This document shows positions 1-6,789 of a stretch of DNA of 8,297 nt, in pieces. A program made the position numbers and the translations under genes. Origin of the DNA: Gammaproteobacteria bacterium (GTDB lineage Bacteria > Pseudomonadota > Gammaproteobacteria > SZUA-21); the NCBI GenBank assembly GCA_027021095.1, contig JALUUZ010000429.1:1-8297 (forward strand). Reading direction: 5' to 3'. The notes beneath the pieces were generated by a model, which ran no database searches, had not been told where the DNA came from, and saw only the letters and a program-made list of their open reading frames with translations. The stretch's first letter is position 1, and the number at the start of each line of letters is the position of its first letter.

Positions 1-259
1 ATGCGCGCACACAGAGACACCAGCCCGCCGCCTACTGCATGACGGGGCCGTTCAAGTCTGCCGTGCTGTAACCAATGTAAAGACATAGTTGTTCAAACCT
101 CCTGAACAAAACGAAAGCCGCTAAGCGCGACCGAAAAAATTATTCTATACGCCAGTAAAAAAAAACACAAGACTGCAAACGCAGATTTCAACATGATCGT
201 GTCAAAAAAATCTAAAATTTTTTTGTTGTCAACATTCGTTAACATTCAGGTGGTACCCA
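1..259. other. AT-rich non-coding stretch at left edge
   Basis: No convincing gene is visible here. Two plus-strand frames are open from the left edge and stop at about 71 and 88, so the last 20-odd codons of an upstream gene could lie here, but nothing recognisable is encoded. From about 95 to 247 the DNA becomes AT-rich, with an A run near 157-165, an AT-only hairpin at 203-225 and a short direct repeat AACATTC at 231-237 and 241-247. The composition contrasts sharply with the GC-rich palindrome that follows at 260. It is probably an intergenic spacer. Confidence 0.5.
203..225. repeat. AT-only perfect hairpin
   Basis: CAAAAAAAT (203-211) and ATTTTTTTG (217-225) are exact reverse complements separated by the five bases CTAAA. 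On the plus strand the right arm supplies seven T, and on the minus strand the left arm does the same, so it superficially resembles a bidirectional terminator. The stem has only one G-C pair and would be weak, so a terminator role is uncertain. It may simply be AT-rich spacer DNA. Confidence 0.4.
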
Positions 260-610
260 GCCCGCATTTCTCACCACCGTTCGTCGCGAGACGGTGCAAG
301 GGTGCGGCATGGGTGGCTTTCGCGACCGAGGCACACGCAGGCAAGGCAGGGTGCGCACCACGCCCCGTGTGAATGGCTTTGGCCGGTCGTGACAATGCCA
401 ACCCCCGCCTGAATGCTCCCGCGGTTTGCAAGCTTTTTTCTGCGCCGCCTCTGGGCGAGGCAATGTCGCAGAAAAAACTTGCGGACCACGGATTCAGGCT
501 CCAAGCGATTTCCAGTGTTTTGAATCGCATCGTGGTTCGCCGACCGAGCGAAAACCACCCGGGGAGCGCCATGGCGCCGTCGCAGTAGAAGGGTGGTAAG
601 CAATGCGGGC
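260..610. repeat. ~350-bp imperfect palindrome, MITE/fold-back-like element
   Basis: The ends match as inverted repeats: GCCCGCATTTCTCACCACC (260-278) against the reverse complement of 592-610 agrees at 17 of 19 positions. Further in, 311-323 pairs with about 550-562 (12 of 13), and GCCTGAAT at 407-414 pairs with ATTCAGGC at 492-499. GCAAG (428-432) pairs with CTTGC (478-482), and TTTTTTCTGCG (434-444) pairs perfectly with 467-477. The centre is a smaller stem, GCCTC/GAGGC, at 447-461. The left half carries about 60 extra bases, so the symmetry is imperfect. No transposase or believable protein is encoded, and no clear target-site duplication is visible. It starts 17 bp beyond the stop codon of the minus-strand gene ending at 628. 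A non-autonomous transposable element is the likeliest identity; the family is not recognised. Confidence 0.65.
566..577. repeat. 12-bp perfect palindrome GCGCCATGGCGC
   Basis: GCGCCATGGCGC equals its own reverse complement. It lies inside the right arm of the 260-610 palindrome, where the left arm has no exact counterpart, so it is a local symmetry rather than part of the long stem. No function is inferred. Confidence 0.4.
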
Positions 611-627
611 CAGTATCCGACAACGGC

Positions 628-1299
628 CTATTTCAGGCACAACGATGAAATATGATCGATTTTGAGGCGATTGGTCAAACGGTAGAAACGCCTGAGATCA
701 TTGAGGTACGCGACATTATCCGGCAGACCGACCAACGGTCTGCTGAGTTCCCGGCAGTACAATCCCGCATAGTAATTGGCCGCCTCATAGCGCTGTCTCT
801 CGACACGGGTCATGTTCTCACTGTAGCGGAAATCTTCAAACAACATCTGAAACAGGTCATACAGCAACCCGGTGCTCTGCTGACTGTTGGCCAGCAGCAG
901 CGAAAGCACGAATTTATCGACTTCGGCCTGCAGTTCCATTTCGAACAGCGAGATACTGCGGTTGAACCGCGCATTCCAGACCAGGTACAGGAAATGACTG
1001 ACCCCCTCGAGTACCGTCAGATAATTTTCGATATTGCTGGTATCCAGTTTTTGTTCCGGGTTATTGACGGTGAGTGAACCCAGCACGTCGGGATCCAGGT
1101 ACAAAGACAGATCGATATCATCACCGGACTGGCAGATCAAAAGTTTCTCGGGAATCTCTCTGGGGTTGACACTTTGATCAAGCCTTTGCACCAGTTCCGG
1201 ATCGGTAATCAGAAACTGGTTTACATTGAATGGAATATCCAGCTCATAGAGCTGCTGTAATCGCAACTGCATTGTCGTCATCAGTTCTGTCTGCATCAT
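628..1299 (-). CDS. Conserved hypothetical cytoplasmic protein, ~223 aa
   Basis: Function is not recognised. The reading frame opens at a GTG at 1314, but the ATG pair at 1299 and 1296 directly follows the purine run AAAGGGGGG (1308-1300), so translation probably starts at one of these. The product has no signal peptide or membrane segment and should be soluble. It is mostly helical by appearance and acidic in the first half, with a basic C-terminus (RLKIDHISSLCLK). The middle contains a striking segment, LEGVSHFLYLVWNARFNRS, followed by ELQAEVDKFVLSLLL. This resembles a conserved uncharacterised proteobacterial family as I remember it, but no named domain can be given. It lies 92 bp downstream of the lipoprotein gene on the same strand, with no clear terminator between them, so co-transcription is plausible. 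Just past its stop codon lies the 260-610 palindrome. Confidence 0.75.
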   Translation of the reverse strand: MMQTELMTTMQLRLQQLYELDIPFNVNQFLITDPELVQRLDQSVNPREIPEKLLICQSGDDIDLSLYLDPDVLGSLTVNNPEQKLDTSNIENYLTVLEGVSHFLYLVWNARFNRSISLFEMELQAEVDKFVLSLLLANSQQSTGLLYDLFQMLFEDFRYSENMTRVERQRYEAANYYAGLYCRELSRPLVGLPDNVAYLNDLRRFYRLTNRLKIDHISSLCLK

Positions 1300-1308
1300 C
1301 CCCCCTTT
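1300..1308 (-). promoter_or_regulatory. Ribosome binding site for the 223-aa protein
   Basis: On the minus strand AAAGGGGGG immediately precedes two consecutive ATG codons (1299 and 1296). The AAGG part sits about 7 nt from the second ATG, the usual spacing. It argues against the upstream GTG at 1314, which the same run lies behind. Confidence 0.5.
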
Positions 1309-1391
1309 GAACACAGGCTTCTGTCACCAGCTCGATTCGACCAGCGCATAACAGTCATTCGACAGCTCAGGCGCTAAATTCAAGCCCTGAA

Positions 1392-2807
1392 TCAATCAGG
1401 ATTTTGCTTTTTTTTCGTTCCCTGGAATGGATTGCGAATTCCATTATTCTTGTCAGTATAATCCGGATAGGGCAGTAAAGTCACCAGCCGATAGCGTTTC
1501 AGGGCGGACGCCCCTCCCCCCGCCGTGATCTTCTGCCCGTGTGTATATAAAAACAACCTCGCTTTGAGTTTCAACACGCCATTCGCCTTTTTACCCGCCT
1601 GGCGGTACAGTGACATGGTATCGATGACGATCGGTTTTTTTGCGCTGACGAACTTCATCAGCAGCTTTCTTACACCGCTGTATTTCGCCTCCACTGCAAA
1701 ATCGATACTGTAACCCGGCAGGCCGTTGTTACGGCCCTGGCGCAGGGTGAAACTTTGCGTTGAAACACTATAGCGCTTCAACCAGCCCTTGATTGTCTCA
1801 ACGGTGCGCTTGACTGCTGTATCGGAAAACAGGTAACCATTGATCTTCCGGTAGACTGCTTGTAACTCCCGGTACTGGCGCCGATGCTGGGTAAAGGCTT
1901 CGGCCTCATCCGGCAGCCTGATCAAGTAGATCGCCTTGCGGCGCTGCGCAGAGGCCAGAGAAAAATTCACCACGGACCTGGCCAGGGTGTCCTTGCCCCG
2001 TACATAGGTCTTGTGCTTGGAAATCTGCGCATTGCTGATCACCTTGCTGCTGTTCAAACTGCGTACCAACACCGAAGCATCAGAACGTCCGTTGCTGATC
2101 AGCACGATACGTGCATTCTCGCCCTGCACATTCAGCTCGGTCAACCGTGCTGCAGGCGGTAGTTTCCTTTCCAACTCCTGCAGCACCGTCCAGGCCATGC
2201 GCCGCCGCAACACCCCATCGACCTTCCGGATCTTGTCCAACAGCCTCTTTTTCTTCCCGATCATCTTCCGGATCGCGGCCGTCTTGTGTTGCGCATCCTG
2301 CTCACGCTGTGCCGCGGCCCTGATTTTATTCTGCAGTTTACTGGAAAACGCCGCGTACTTTTCCCCTACGCGTTGTTCCCGCACCCTTCTGCAAAACACG
2401 GCTTCCTTCGCTTTCTGCTGCAGGTAAAGAGTCGATGCATCGATATCCCTGACATGCAGGCGCCGGTGTATCTGCCGCCCGAAGTCCATATTTGCCAGGC
2501 CGGCCTGGCGCGCCAGCACATCGGACACCTGGTACTGCAATTCAAGCACGATGACTTTGCTGCTGACTTTATAACGGCCTTTCAGATAATGGTCCACCCT
2601 GTCCACCGTGCGCGGCGCATACGGCTTACCTTGGACAAACTTCACATACCGGCCATCGTTGAAATAAGTCTCCATGACCGCCGTGTCACCATCACAATTC
2701 CATGTGCCGATGAGACTGCGCTTGATCTCATTGTCGTTGGTTCCGCACCCTGAAATCAACACGATAGAAAAAATCCCCGGCAACAACCTGTATAACAAAT
2801 TCATCAT
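1392..2807 (-). CDS. Lipoprotein with PilN-like and PilO-like domains (471 aa)
   Basis: The N-terminus is a lipoprotein signal: a hydrophobic stretch ending in the lipobox I18-S19-G20-C21, with Gly (not Asp) at +2, compatible with outer-membrane sorting. Residues ~28-95 read as a small lipocalin-like beta domain (LIGTWNC, YFNDGRY, GRYKV). C38 and C139 are the only other cysteines and could form a disulfide. Residues ~148-205 are basic and probably coiled coil. Residues ~203-285 resemble the periplasmic part of PilN (WTVLQELERKLPPAARLTEL, then beta strands). Residues ~310-422 resemble the PilO/GspM ferredoxin-like fold (YSIDFAVEAKYSGVRKLLMKF, then a final strand LKARLFLY). A late RNPF (458-461) recalls tails of secretion and pilus proteins. 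Real PilN and PilO are inner-membrane proteins encoded separately, so one lipidated chain carrying both is unusual. The domain assignment is by eye. A GGAG at 2812-2809 suits the second ATG (2804) better than 2807. It is transcribed divergently from the radical SAM gene. Confidence 0.7.
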   Translation of the reverse strand: MMNLLYRLLPGIFSIVLISGCGTNDNEIKRSLIGTWNCDGDTAVMETYFNDGRYVKFVQGKPYAPRTVDRVDHYLKGRYKVSSKVIVLELQYQVSDVLARQAGLANMDFGRQIHRRLHVRDIDASTLYLQQKAKEAVFCRRVREQRVGEKYAAFSSKLQNKIRAAAQREQDAQHKTAAIRKMIGKKKRLLDKIRKVDGVLRRRMAWTVLQELERKLPPAARLTELNVQGENARIVLISNGRSDASVLVRSLNSSKVISNAQISKHKTYVRGKDTLARSVVNFSLASAQRRKAIYLIRLPDEAEAFTQHRRQYRELQAVYRKINGYLFSDTAVKRTVETIKGWLKRYSVSTQSFTLRQGRNNGLPGYSIDFAVEAKYSGVRKLLMKFVSAKKPIVIDTMSLYRQAGKKANGVLKLKARLFLYTHGQKITAGGGASALKRYRLVTLLPYPDYTDKNNGIRNPFQGTKKKQNPD

Positions 2808-2808
2808 T

Positions 2809-2812
2809 CTCC
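2809..2812 (-). promoter_or_regulatory. Shine-Dalgarno GGAG of the lipoprotein gene
   Basis: On the minus strand GGAG lies only 1 nt before the ATG at 2807 but 4 nt before the next ATG at 2804. The spacing favours a start at 2804, which would shorten the protein by one methionine. Confidence 0.4.
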
Positions 2813-2884
2813 GGCTCAGCCCCGATACATCTAGTCGACAATATAGTACATTTTAGCCCAGCCCTCTCAGAAAACAGCAGACAC

Positions 2885-2913
2885 GGTTCCGCTGCACGGG
2901 ACCGCGCGGAACC
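2885..2913. repeat. 8-bp inverted repeat in the divergent promoter region
   Basis: GGTTCCGC (2885-2892) and GCGGAACC (2906-2913) are perfect reverse complements around a 13-nt GC-rich spacer. They lie in the 191-bp region between two divergent genes, about 85 bp before the radical SAM start and 80 bp before the lipoprotein start. It could be a regulator binding site or an RNA hairpin in the leader of the radical SAM gene. No T run follows, so it is not a standard terminator. Confidence 0.4.
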
Positions 2914-2998
2914 CTGGCAAGCATAAAACCTGGATTTAACCGGCCTGTTGCTGCAAAATAGAACGCTGTACGGGTCCTGCACTCGCGGCTGCTACGAC

Positions 2999-4321
2999 AT
3001 GAATGAACACGATCACCCCTGGATTATCCTTTACTACCGGAAAACCGGAAAATACGCGCTGAACGTACTGACTGGAACGCTGGAACAGGCGATCAGCAAC
3101 TGTGCACTGCCTGTCGAGCTGTTGTTTGCCAACAACAACACCGAACTGACCAGCTTGTTGCAATCGGATTCATGCCAACGACGCAAAACCGTCGTATGCT
3201 GGTCGTTCTATTCGCCCGATTTCGAATCGGTCGTGTCAGAGCTTGGCCGGCTAAAAGAAACCACGAAGACCGGAAACATTCTGCATATTGCCGGCGGGGT
3301 ACACTGTTCCGCACGGCCTGCACAGACACTGCAAGCAGGATTCGACTTTGCTGCCGTCGGTGAAGGTGAAACGATCATTGCTGAAATCGCCCGCAGACTG
3401 GCCGGCGGACAGGCACTGCGCGGTATCCAGGGGTTGCATTACCTCGATGGCCAGACCTGGGTCAACCAGCACAAGGGGCGGCTGATCGACCTGGACGACT
3501 ACCCACCCTGCGGCGTCGAACATAAGAAATTCGGTGCGATCGAGATTACCCGCGGCTGCCTGTATGGCTGCCGGTTCTGCCAGACCCCACACTTCCACAA
3601 GGCCCGTTTTCGTCATCGCAGCATCGACAACATCCTGCACTATGTACGGATCATGAAACAGAACCATCTGCGTGACTACCGGTTTATCTCGCCCAGTTCC
3701 ATGTCTTATGGCAGCGAAGACACGACTGTCAACCTCGAGGCAATCGAGCGACTGCTGGCATCGATCCGCGCCGAAATCGGGCCGCAACGGCGCTTGTTCT
3801 ATGGTACCTTCCCGTCAGAGATCCGGCCGGAGCACATCACACCGGACTCGCTGCATATCCTTAAGAAATATACCGACAATGACAACCTGATCATTGGCGG
3901 CCAGTCCGGGTCGGAAGCAATGCTGCGAACCTGCCGCCGCGGTCACGATGTCGATGTCATCGTCGAGGCCGTGACCCATGCACTCCGCTTCGGTTTTACA
4001 CCAAACGTAGATTTCATGTATGGGATGCCTGGTGAAACACAACAGGATGCGGACGCCTCGATCCGTCTTGCACAGAAACTAGCCGCCATGGGCGCACGCA
4101 TTCATAATCATTTCTTTATGCCGTTGCCAGGAACCCCGTTCCAGTATGCCACACCTGCTCCGATCAGCAGGAAGACCTTGCAGGCATTGAACCTGCTGCA
4201 TTCGCGCGGGCATGCTTATGGAAAAGTCATCCCGCAGATCGAGCTGTCGAGAAAACTTCAACACCAGAACAAAACACCGGCGATGACCGAAAAAACCTCG
4301 AATTCCAAGGGCAGCGATTGA
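2999..4321 (+). CDS. B12-binding-type / radical SAM protein (~440 aa)
   Basis: Radical SAM enzyme: the cluster-binding motif C187-x3-C191-x2-C194 (ITRGCLYGCRFC, about 3542-3580) would hold a [4Fe-4S] cluster that cleaves S-adenosylmethionine. It is followed by QTPHFHKARFRHRSIDNI and later GGQSGSEAML and FMYGMPGET, typical of the TIM-barrel part. Residues 1 to ~160 form a Rossmann-like region (HIAGGVHCSARP, AAVGEGETIIAEI) like the cobalamin-binding domains of this class, but no DxHxxG cobalamin-ligand motif is present, so B12 binding is doubtful. The overall layout, including the N-terminal YYRKTGKYALNVLTGTLE, fits the uncharacterised MJ_1487-type family (TIGR04013) from memory. The substrate is unknown. 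I chose ATG 2999; an in-frame TTG at 2948 would add 17 residues, and neither start has a good ribosome site. The C-terminal ~18 residues are polar and look disordered. The CHASE2 gene follows 88 bp later on the same strand. Confidence 0.88.
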   Translation: MNEHDHPWIILYYRKTGKYALNVLTGTLEQAISNCALPVELLFANNNTELTSLLQSDSCQRRKTVVCWSFYSPDFESVVSELGRLKETTKTGNILHIAGGVHCSARPAQTLQAGFDFAAVGEGETIIAEIARRLAGGQALRGIQGLHYLDGQTWVNQHKGRLIDLDDYPPCGVEHKKFGAIEITRGCLYGCRFCQTPHFHKARFRHRSIDNILHYVRIMKQNHLRDYRFISPSSMSYGSEDTTVNLEAIERLLASIRAEIGPQRRLFYGTFPSEIRPEHITPDSLHILKKYTDNDNLIIGGQSGSEAMLRTCRRGHDVDVIVEAVTHALRFGFTPNVDFMYGMPGETQQDADASIRLAQKLAAMGARIHNHFFMPLPGTPFQYATPAPISRKTLQALNLLHSRGHAYGKVIPQIELSRKLQHQNKTPAMTEKTSNSKGSD

Positions 4322-4322
4322 C

Positions 4323-4351
4323 TTGACGCCCCAGGGTAATTGTATTATTGA
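4323..4351 (+). promoter_or_regulatory. Possible sigma70-type promoter before the CHASE2 gene
   Basis: TTGACG at 4323-4328 is a good -35 match, and TATTGA at 4346-4351 sits at a 17-bp spacing but matches the -10 consensus only partly. It begins right after the stop codon of the radical SAM gene and would give the CHASE2 gene its own transcript. It is immediately followed by the palindrome at 4357-4370. The call is weak, and read-through from upstream is equally possible. Confidence 0.22.
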
Positions 4352-4356
4352 TTATT

Positions 4357-4370
4357 ACAGGTTAACCTGT
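4357..4370. promoter_or_regulatory. 14-bp perfect palindrome, possible operator
   Basis: ACAGGTTAACCTGT equals its own reverse complement over all 14 bases. It sits in the 88-bp gap between the radical SAM and CHASE2 genes, just downstream of a possible -10 element and about 40 bp before the chosen ATG. The position and symmetry suit a dimeric repressor site. No specific regulator is recognised. Confidence 0.35.
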
Positions 4371-4409
4371 GCACGATACCTGTCAAACGGACCAGGACCC
4401 GATAACGAA

Positions 4410-6611
4410 ATGAAAATAAAAGACTACACGGAGGTACTGAAAAAACGCAGGTATGCCTTTACGCTGTCACTGCTGACGATCCTGCTTCTGCTATGGCTGC
4501 AACTGTCGGAAATTTCCTTTATAAAAGAATGGCGAAATTCACTCGAACGCCTGGGGTTCGAGTCACATACGATCGTCAATCGGATTCCATGGGACAAAAG
4601 CAAATCGGACACACTGATCGTCGATATCGACGAGAAAAGTCTCGAATCACTGGGTCCATGGCCGTGGGACCGGTCACTGATGCTGCGCCTGGTCAACAAA
4701 CTGGTCAACAATGGTATCTCGATCCTGGCATTCGACCTGGTGTTTGAAACTGAAAGCCACAACAGTGCACGCGAGGTGCTCGACTACTATCAAAAGCTGA
4801 ACCAGATCGATTCGACCGTGGTGGAATTATTGAAAAACATGATCTCACCTTTCGACCACGATGCTGTTTTTGCAAACAGGCTCAGGCAACAGGAAACAGT
4901 GCTTGGCTTCCGCTACCATGACCGGCCTGTCGGCAGTAAGGGTGTGCTACCGGAGTCCCTGCCGATCGAACAACAGATCAATCCACGGGCCTTTCTGACC
5001 ATCCGTAATTTTACCGGCAATATACGCCGGATCGGCAAGGCCAGCCGGTTCGGCGGCTTTATCAACCTGGATCCGGGCGCTCATGCGACCCTGTACAAGG
5101 CGCCGCTGGTCATGCGCTACAAACATGAGATCTATCCCTCGCTGGCATTGCAGATTGCGCGCCTGCGGCTGTTGTCGGAAAAAATCACACTGCATTCGTC
5201 GACCGACAATTCAGAAAGCCTGTCACATATTCAGATCGAGGAAACCCGTATCCCGGTTGGCCCGCACGGCGAAGTACTGCTGACCTTCAGGGGCCCGCCC
5301 GGCTCTTTCCCGGCCGTCTCTGCCGCCGATATCATCAACAACAAGATCGAACCCACCCTGCTCGAAAACAAGACCATTATCCTCAGCAGCAGTGTCAGGC
5401 ACATCCGGCCACGTGTCAGAACTAATAATGGTACCTATACTACTGCGGAACTTCACGCAAACATCCTCAATGGCATTCTCAACAGCCAGTTTCTCTCCCG
5501 CCCCAGCCAGGTCAAAACAATCGATACCTTGTTGATCCTGCTGACTGGTCTGCTGCTGTGCCTGTTGTTTCCAGTGTTGACGGTTCCACGCATGCTGGCC
5601 TTGGCATCGGTCTGTATCGCAGCGTGGCTGCTCTATGCGTTGACCATGTATCATACCCGGTTGACACTGGTTGCGATAAGCATCCCGCTGCTGCTGGTTG
5701 CAAGCCTGACCTTGATCCATCTGCTCGATCGCCTGGAGCCGGGGAAAAGTGCGCTTACCTCCCTCGGGCAACTACTGCTGGCACCGGCCCGTTCCAGAGC
5801 CGGCCGCCGCAAGACCGAGACCCTTCCCGGCACGGTGCAGACACGGCTTGCGACGGTCATGTTCATCGACATCAAGGACTTCCAAAGACTGTCCACTTCG
5901 CTCGACAGCGCGGACCTGAACCGCCTGCTGAAACTGATCGGCAACCCGCTGACGACAGCGATAGAAAAACACCAAGGTCAACCTGGCCAGTATGTAGGAC
6001 ACATGATCATGGCAAGCTGGGCAGGACAGACCGACGGTCATGATGCCACCAATCCCGCAATCAATGCGGCGCTGGAGATCGAGCGGTTGCGTGACTGCAT
6101 CGAAAACATACTGATTAAAAACAACCTCCCTGGGGTAGACTTCTGTATCGGTATCAACACCGGTGAAATCTCCACGCGCACCCTGTTCCATCAAACACTG
6201 GTGTTCGGTGACGCAGTACAAACCGCTTCGAAACTGACCAGCCTGGCGGCCTTCTATGGGGTACACTGTGTGATCGGGGAAGAAACTTACAAGCTAAGCA
6301 ACGGTATCGTCTGCAGAAAGCTGGACAATATCCAGCCCAAAAACAATTCGCAATACATCTCTATCTATCAGCCGGTCTGTGACCGCCATGAACTCGACCT
6401 GATAGACTATTACGAACTGAAACAATACAACCAGGCCATGAACCTGTTCGAACACAGCGAATTTTCCTCCGCGCTGGAACTGTTCCAGACACTGCACGAA
6501 CACCGGCCTGACAACCAGCTCTATAAACGGTTTATCAAGCAGATAGAGACTATCACGCAACAAGGTATCCAAAAAAACTGGCGTGGTATGCTGAACCGAA
6601 GGTCATTGTAG
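4410..6611 (+). CDS. CHASE2 sensor with degenerate class III cyclase domain
   Basis: Predicted inner-membrane sensor of 733 aa. One membrane helix (residues ~14-33) leads into a periplasmic CHASE2 domain (~40-360; LIVDIDEKSLESLGPWPWDR, ILAFDLVF, then AELHANILNGIL). Three membrane helices (~375-445) and a cytoplasmic class III adenylate/guanylate cyclase domain (~478-650) follow. The C-terminal ~60 residues look TPR-like (YNQAMNLFEHSEFSSALELF). In the cyclase domain the first metal Asp is kept (D487 in FIDI). The second metal Asp is His (H531, GQYVGH for the usual GKYIGD), the base-selecting Lys is Gln (Q527), its partner Thr/Asp is Leu (L597), and the transition-state Asn and Arg are Gln604 and Lys608 (GDAVQTASK). 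Cyclase activity is therefore unlikely; it may bind a nucleotide or act as a regulatory partner. An in-frame TTG at 4323 would add 29 residues, but ATG 4410 gives the standard short N-terminus, with a weak AGGA 12 nt upstream. A convergent gene for a cyclic-nucleotide-binding protein follows. Confidence 0.88.
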   Translation: MKIKDYTEVLKKRRYAFTLSLLTILLLLWLQLSEISFIKEWRNSLERLGFESHTIVNRIPWDKSKSDTLIVDIDEKSLESLGPWPWDRSLMLRLVNKLVNNGISILAFDLVFETESHNSAREVLDYYQKLNQIDSTVVELLKNMISPFDHDAVFANRLRQQETVLGFRYHDRPVGSKGVLPESLPIEQQINPRAFLTIRNFTGNIRRIGKASRFGGFINLDPGAHATLYKAPLVMRYKHEIYPSLALQIARLRLLSEKITLHSSTDNSESLSHIQIEETRIPVGPHGEVLLTFRGPPGSFPAVSAADIINNKIEPTLLENKTIILSSSVRHIRPRVRTNNGTYTTAELHANILNGILNSQFLSRPSQVKTIDTLLILLTGLLLCLLFPVLTVPRMLALASVCIAAWLLYALTMYHTRLTLVAISIPLLLVASLTLIHLLDRLEPGKSALTSLGQLLLAPARSRAGRRKTETLPGTVQTRLATVMFIDIKDFQRLSTSLDSADLNRLLKLIGNPLTTAIEKHQGQPGQYVGHMIMASWAGQTDGHDATNPAINAALEIERLRDCIENILIKNNLPGVDFCIGINTGEISTRTLFHQTLVFGDAVQTASKLTSLAAFYGVHCVIGEETYKLSNGIVCRKLDNIQPKNNSQYISIYQPVCDRHELDLIDYYELKQYNQAMNLFEHSEFSSALELFQTLHEHRPDNQLYKRFIKQIETITQQGIQKNWRGMLNRRSL

Positions 6612-6613
6612 CA

Positions 6614-6723
6614 GGTGCGCACGCGTTTCGGTGCGCACGGCGCACCCTACTTTGGAGCATGGCATTTTTTAACCATAAATCCTTTGGTGTGCTGCGCACA
6701 CCGTCACGACGAGGTAGGGTGCG
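6614..6723. repeat. GC-rich inverted repeats between convergent genes
   Basis: The 178-bp gap between two convergent genes holds several nested symmetries. GGTGCGC-ACG-GCGCACC (6630-6646) is a tight hairpin. GGTGTG/CACACC (6686-6702) is a second one with a 5-nt loop. CGCACCCTAC (6641-6650) pairs with GTAGGGTGCG (6714-6723) across 63 bp. GTGCGCAC, itself a palindrome, occurs at 6615-6622 and 6631-6638. The first hairpin is followed only by CTACTTT, so it is a poor intrinsic terminator, though hairpins here could stop transcripts from both sides. It resembles a short dispersed palindromic repeat rather than a gene. Confidence 0.5.
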
Positions 6724-6789
6724 TTGTACTCACCAACACCATGACAAATCGAATCACACCACGTGGCGATCCTTCCACACACGATTTTG

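Noticed and set aside
246..623. Open reading frames of 110-125 codons on the minus strand across the palindrome
   Set aside because: They span both arms of an inverted repeat, show no recognisable domain and overlap each other in different frames. They are best explained by GC-rich palindromic DNA.
1386..1415. Hairpin CCTGA/TCAGG followed by a T run on the plus strand, resembling a terminator
   Set aside because: The stem is only 5 bp, no plus-strand gene ends there, and the T run is the lysine-rich end of the minus-strand lipoprotein (KKKQNPD).
2948..2998. TTG start adding 17 residues to the radical SAM protein
   Set aside because: No ribosome site precedes it, and the family-like N-terminus begins after ATG 2999. 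It is not excluded.
4323..4409. TTG start adding 29 residues to the CHASE2 protein
   Set aside because: The extra residues do not look like a membrane-protein N-terminus, the region holds a promoter-like element and a palindrome, and ATG 4410 gives a normal short lead into the first membrane helix.
5223..5771. Long minus-strand open frame inside the CHASE2 gene
   Set aside because: It is antisense to a clear domain-bearing gene, its composition is Gln/Asp-rich without a motif, and it fits as a reading-frame shadow.
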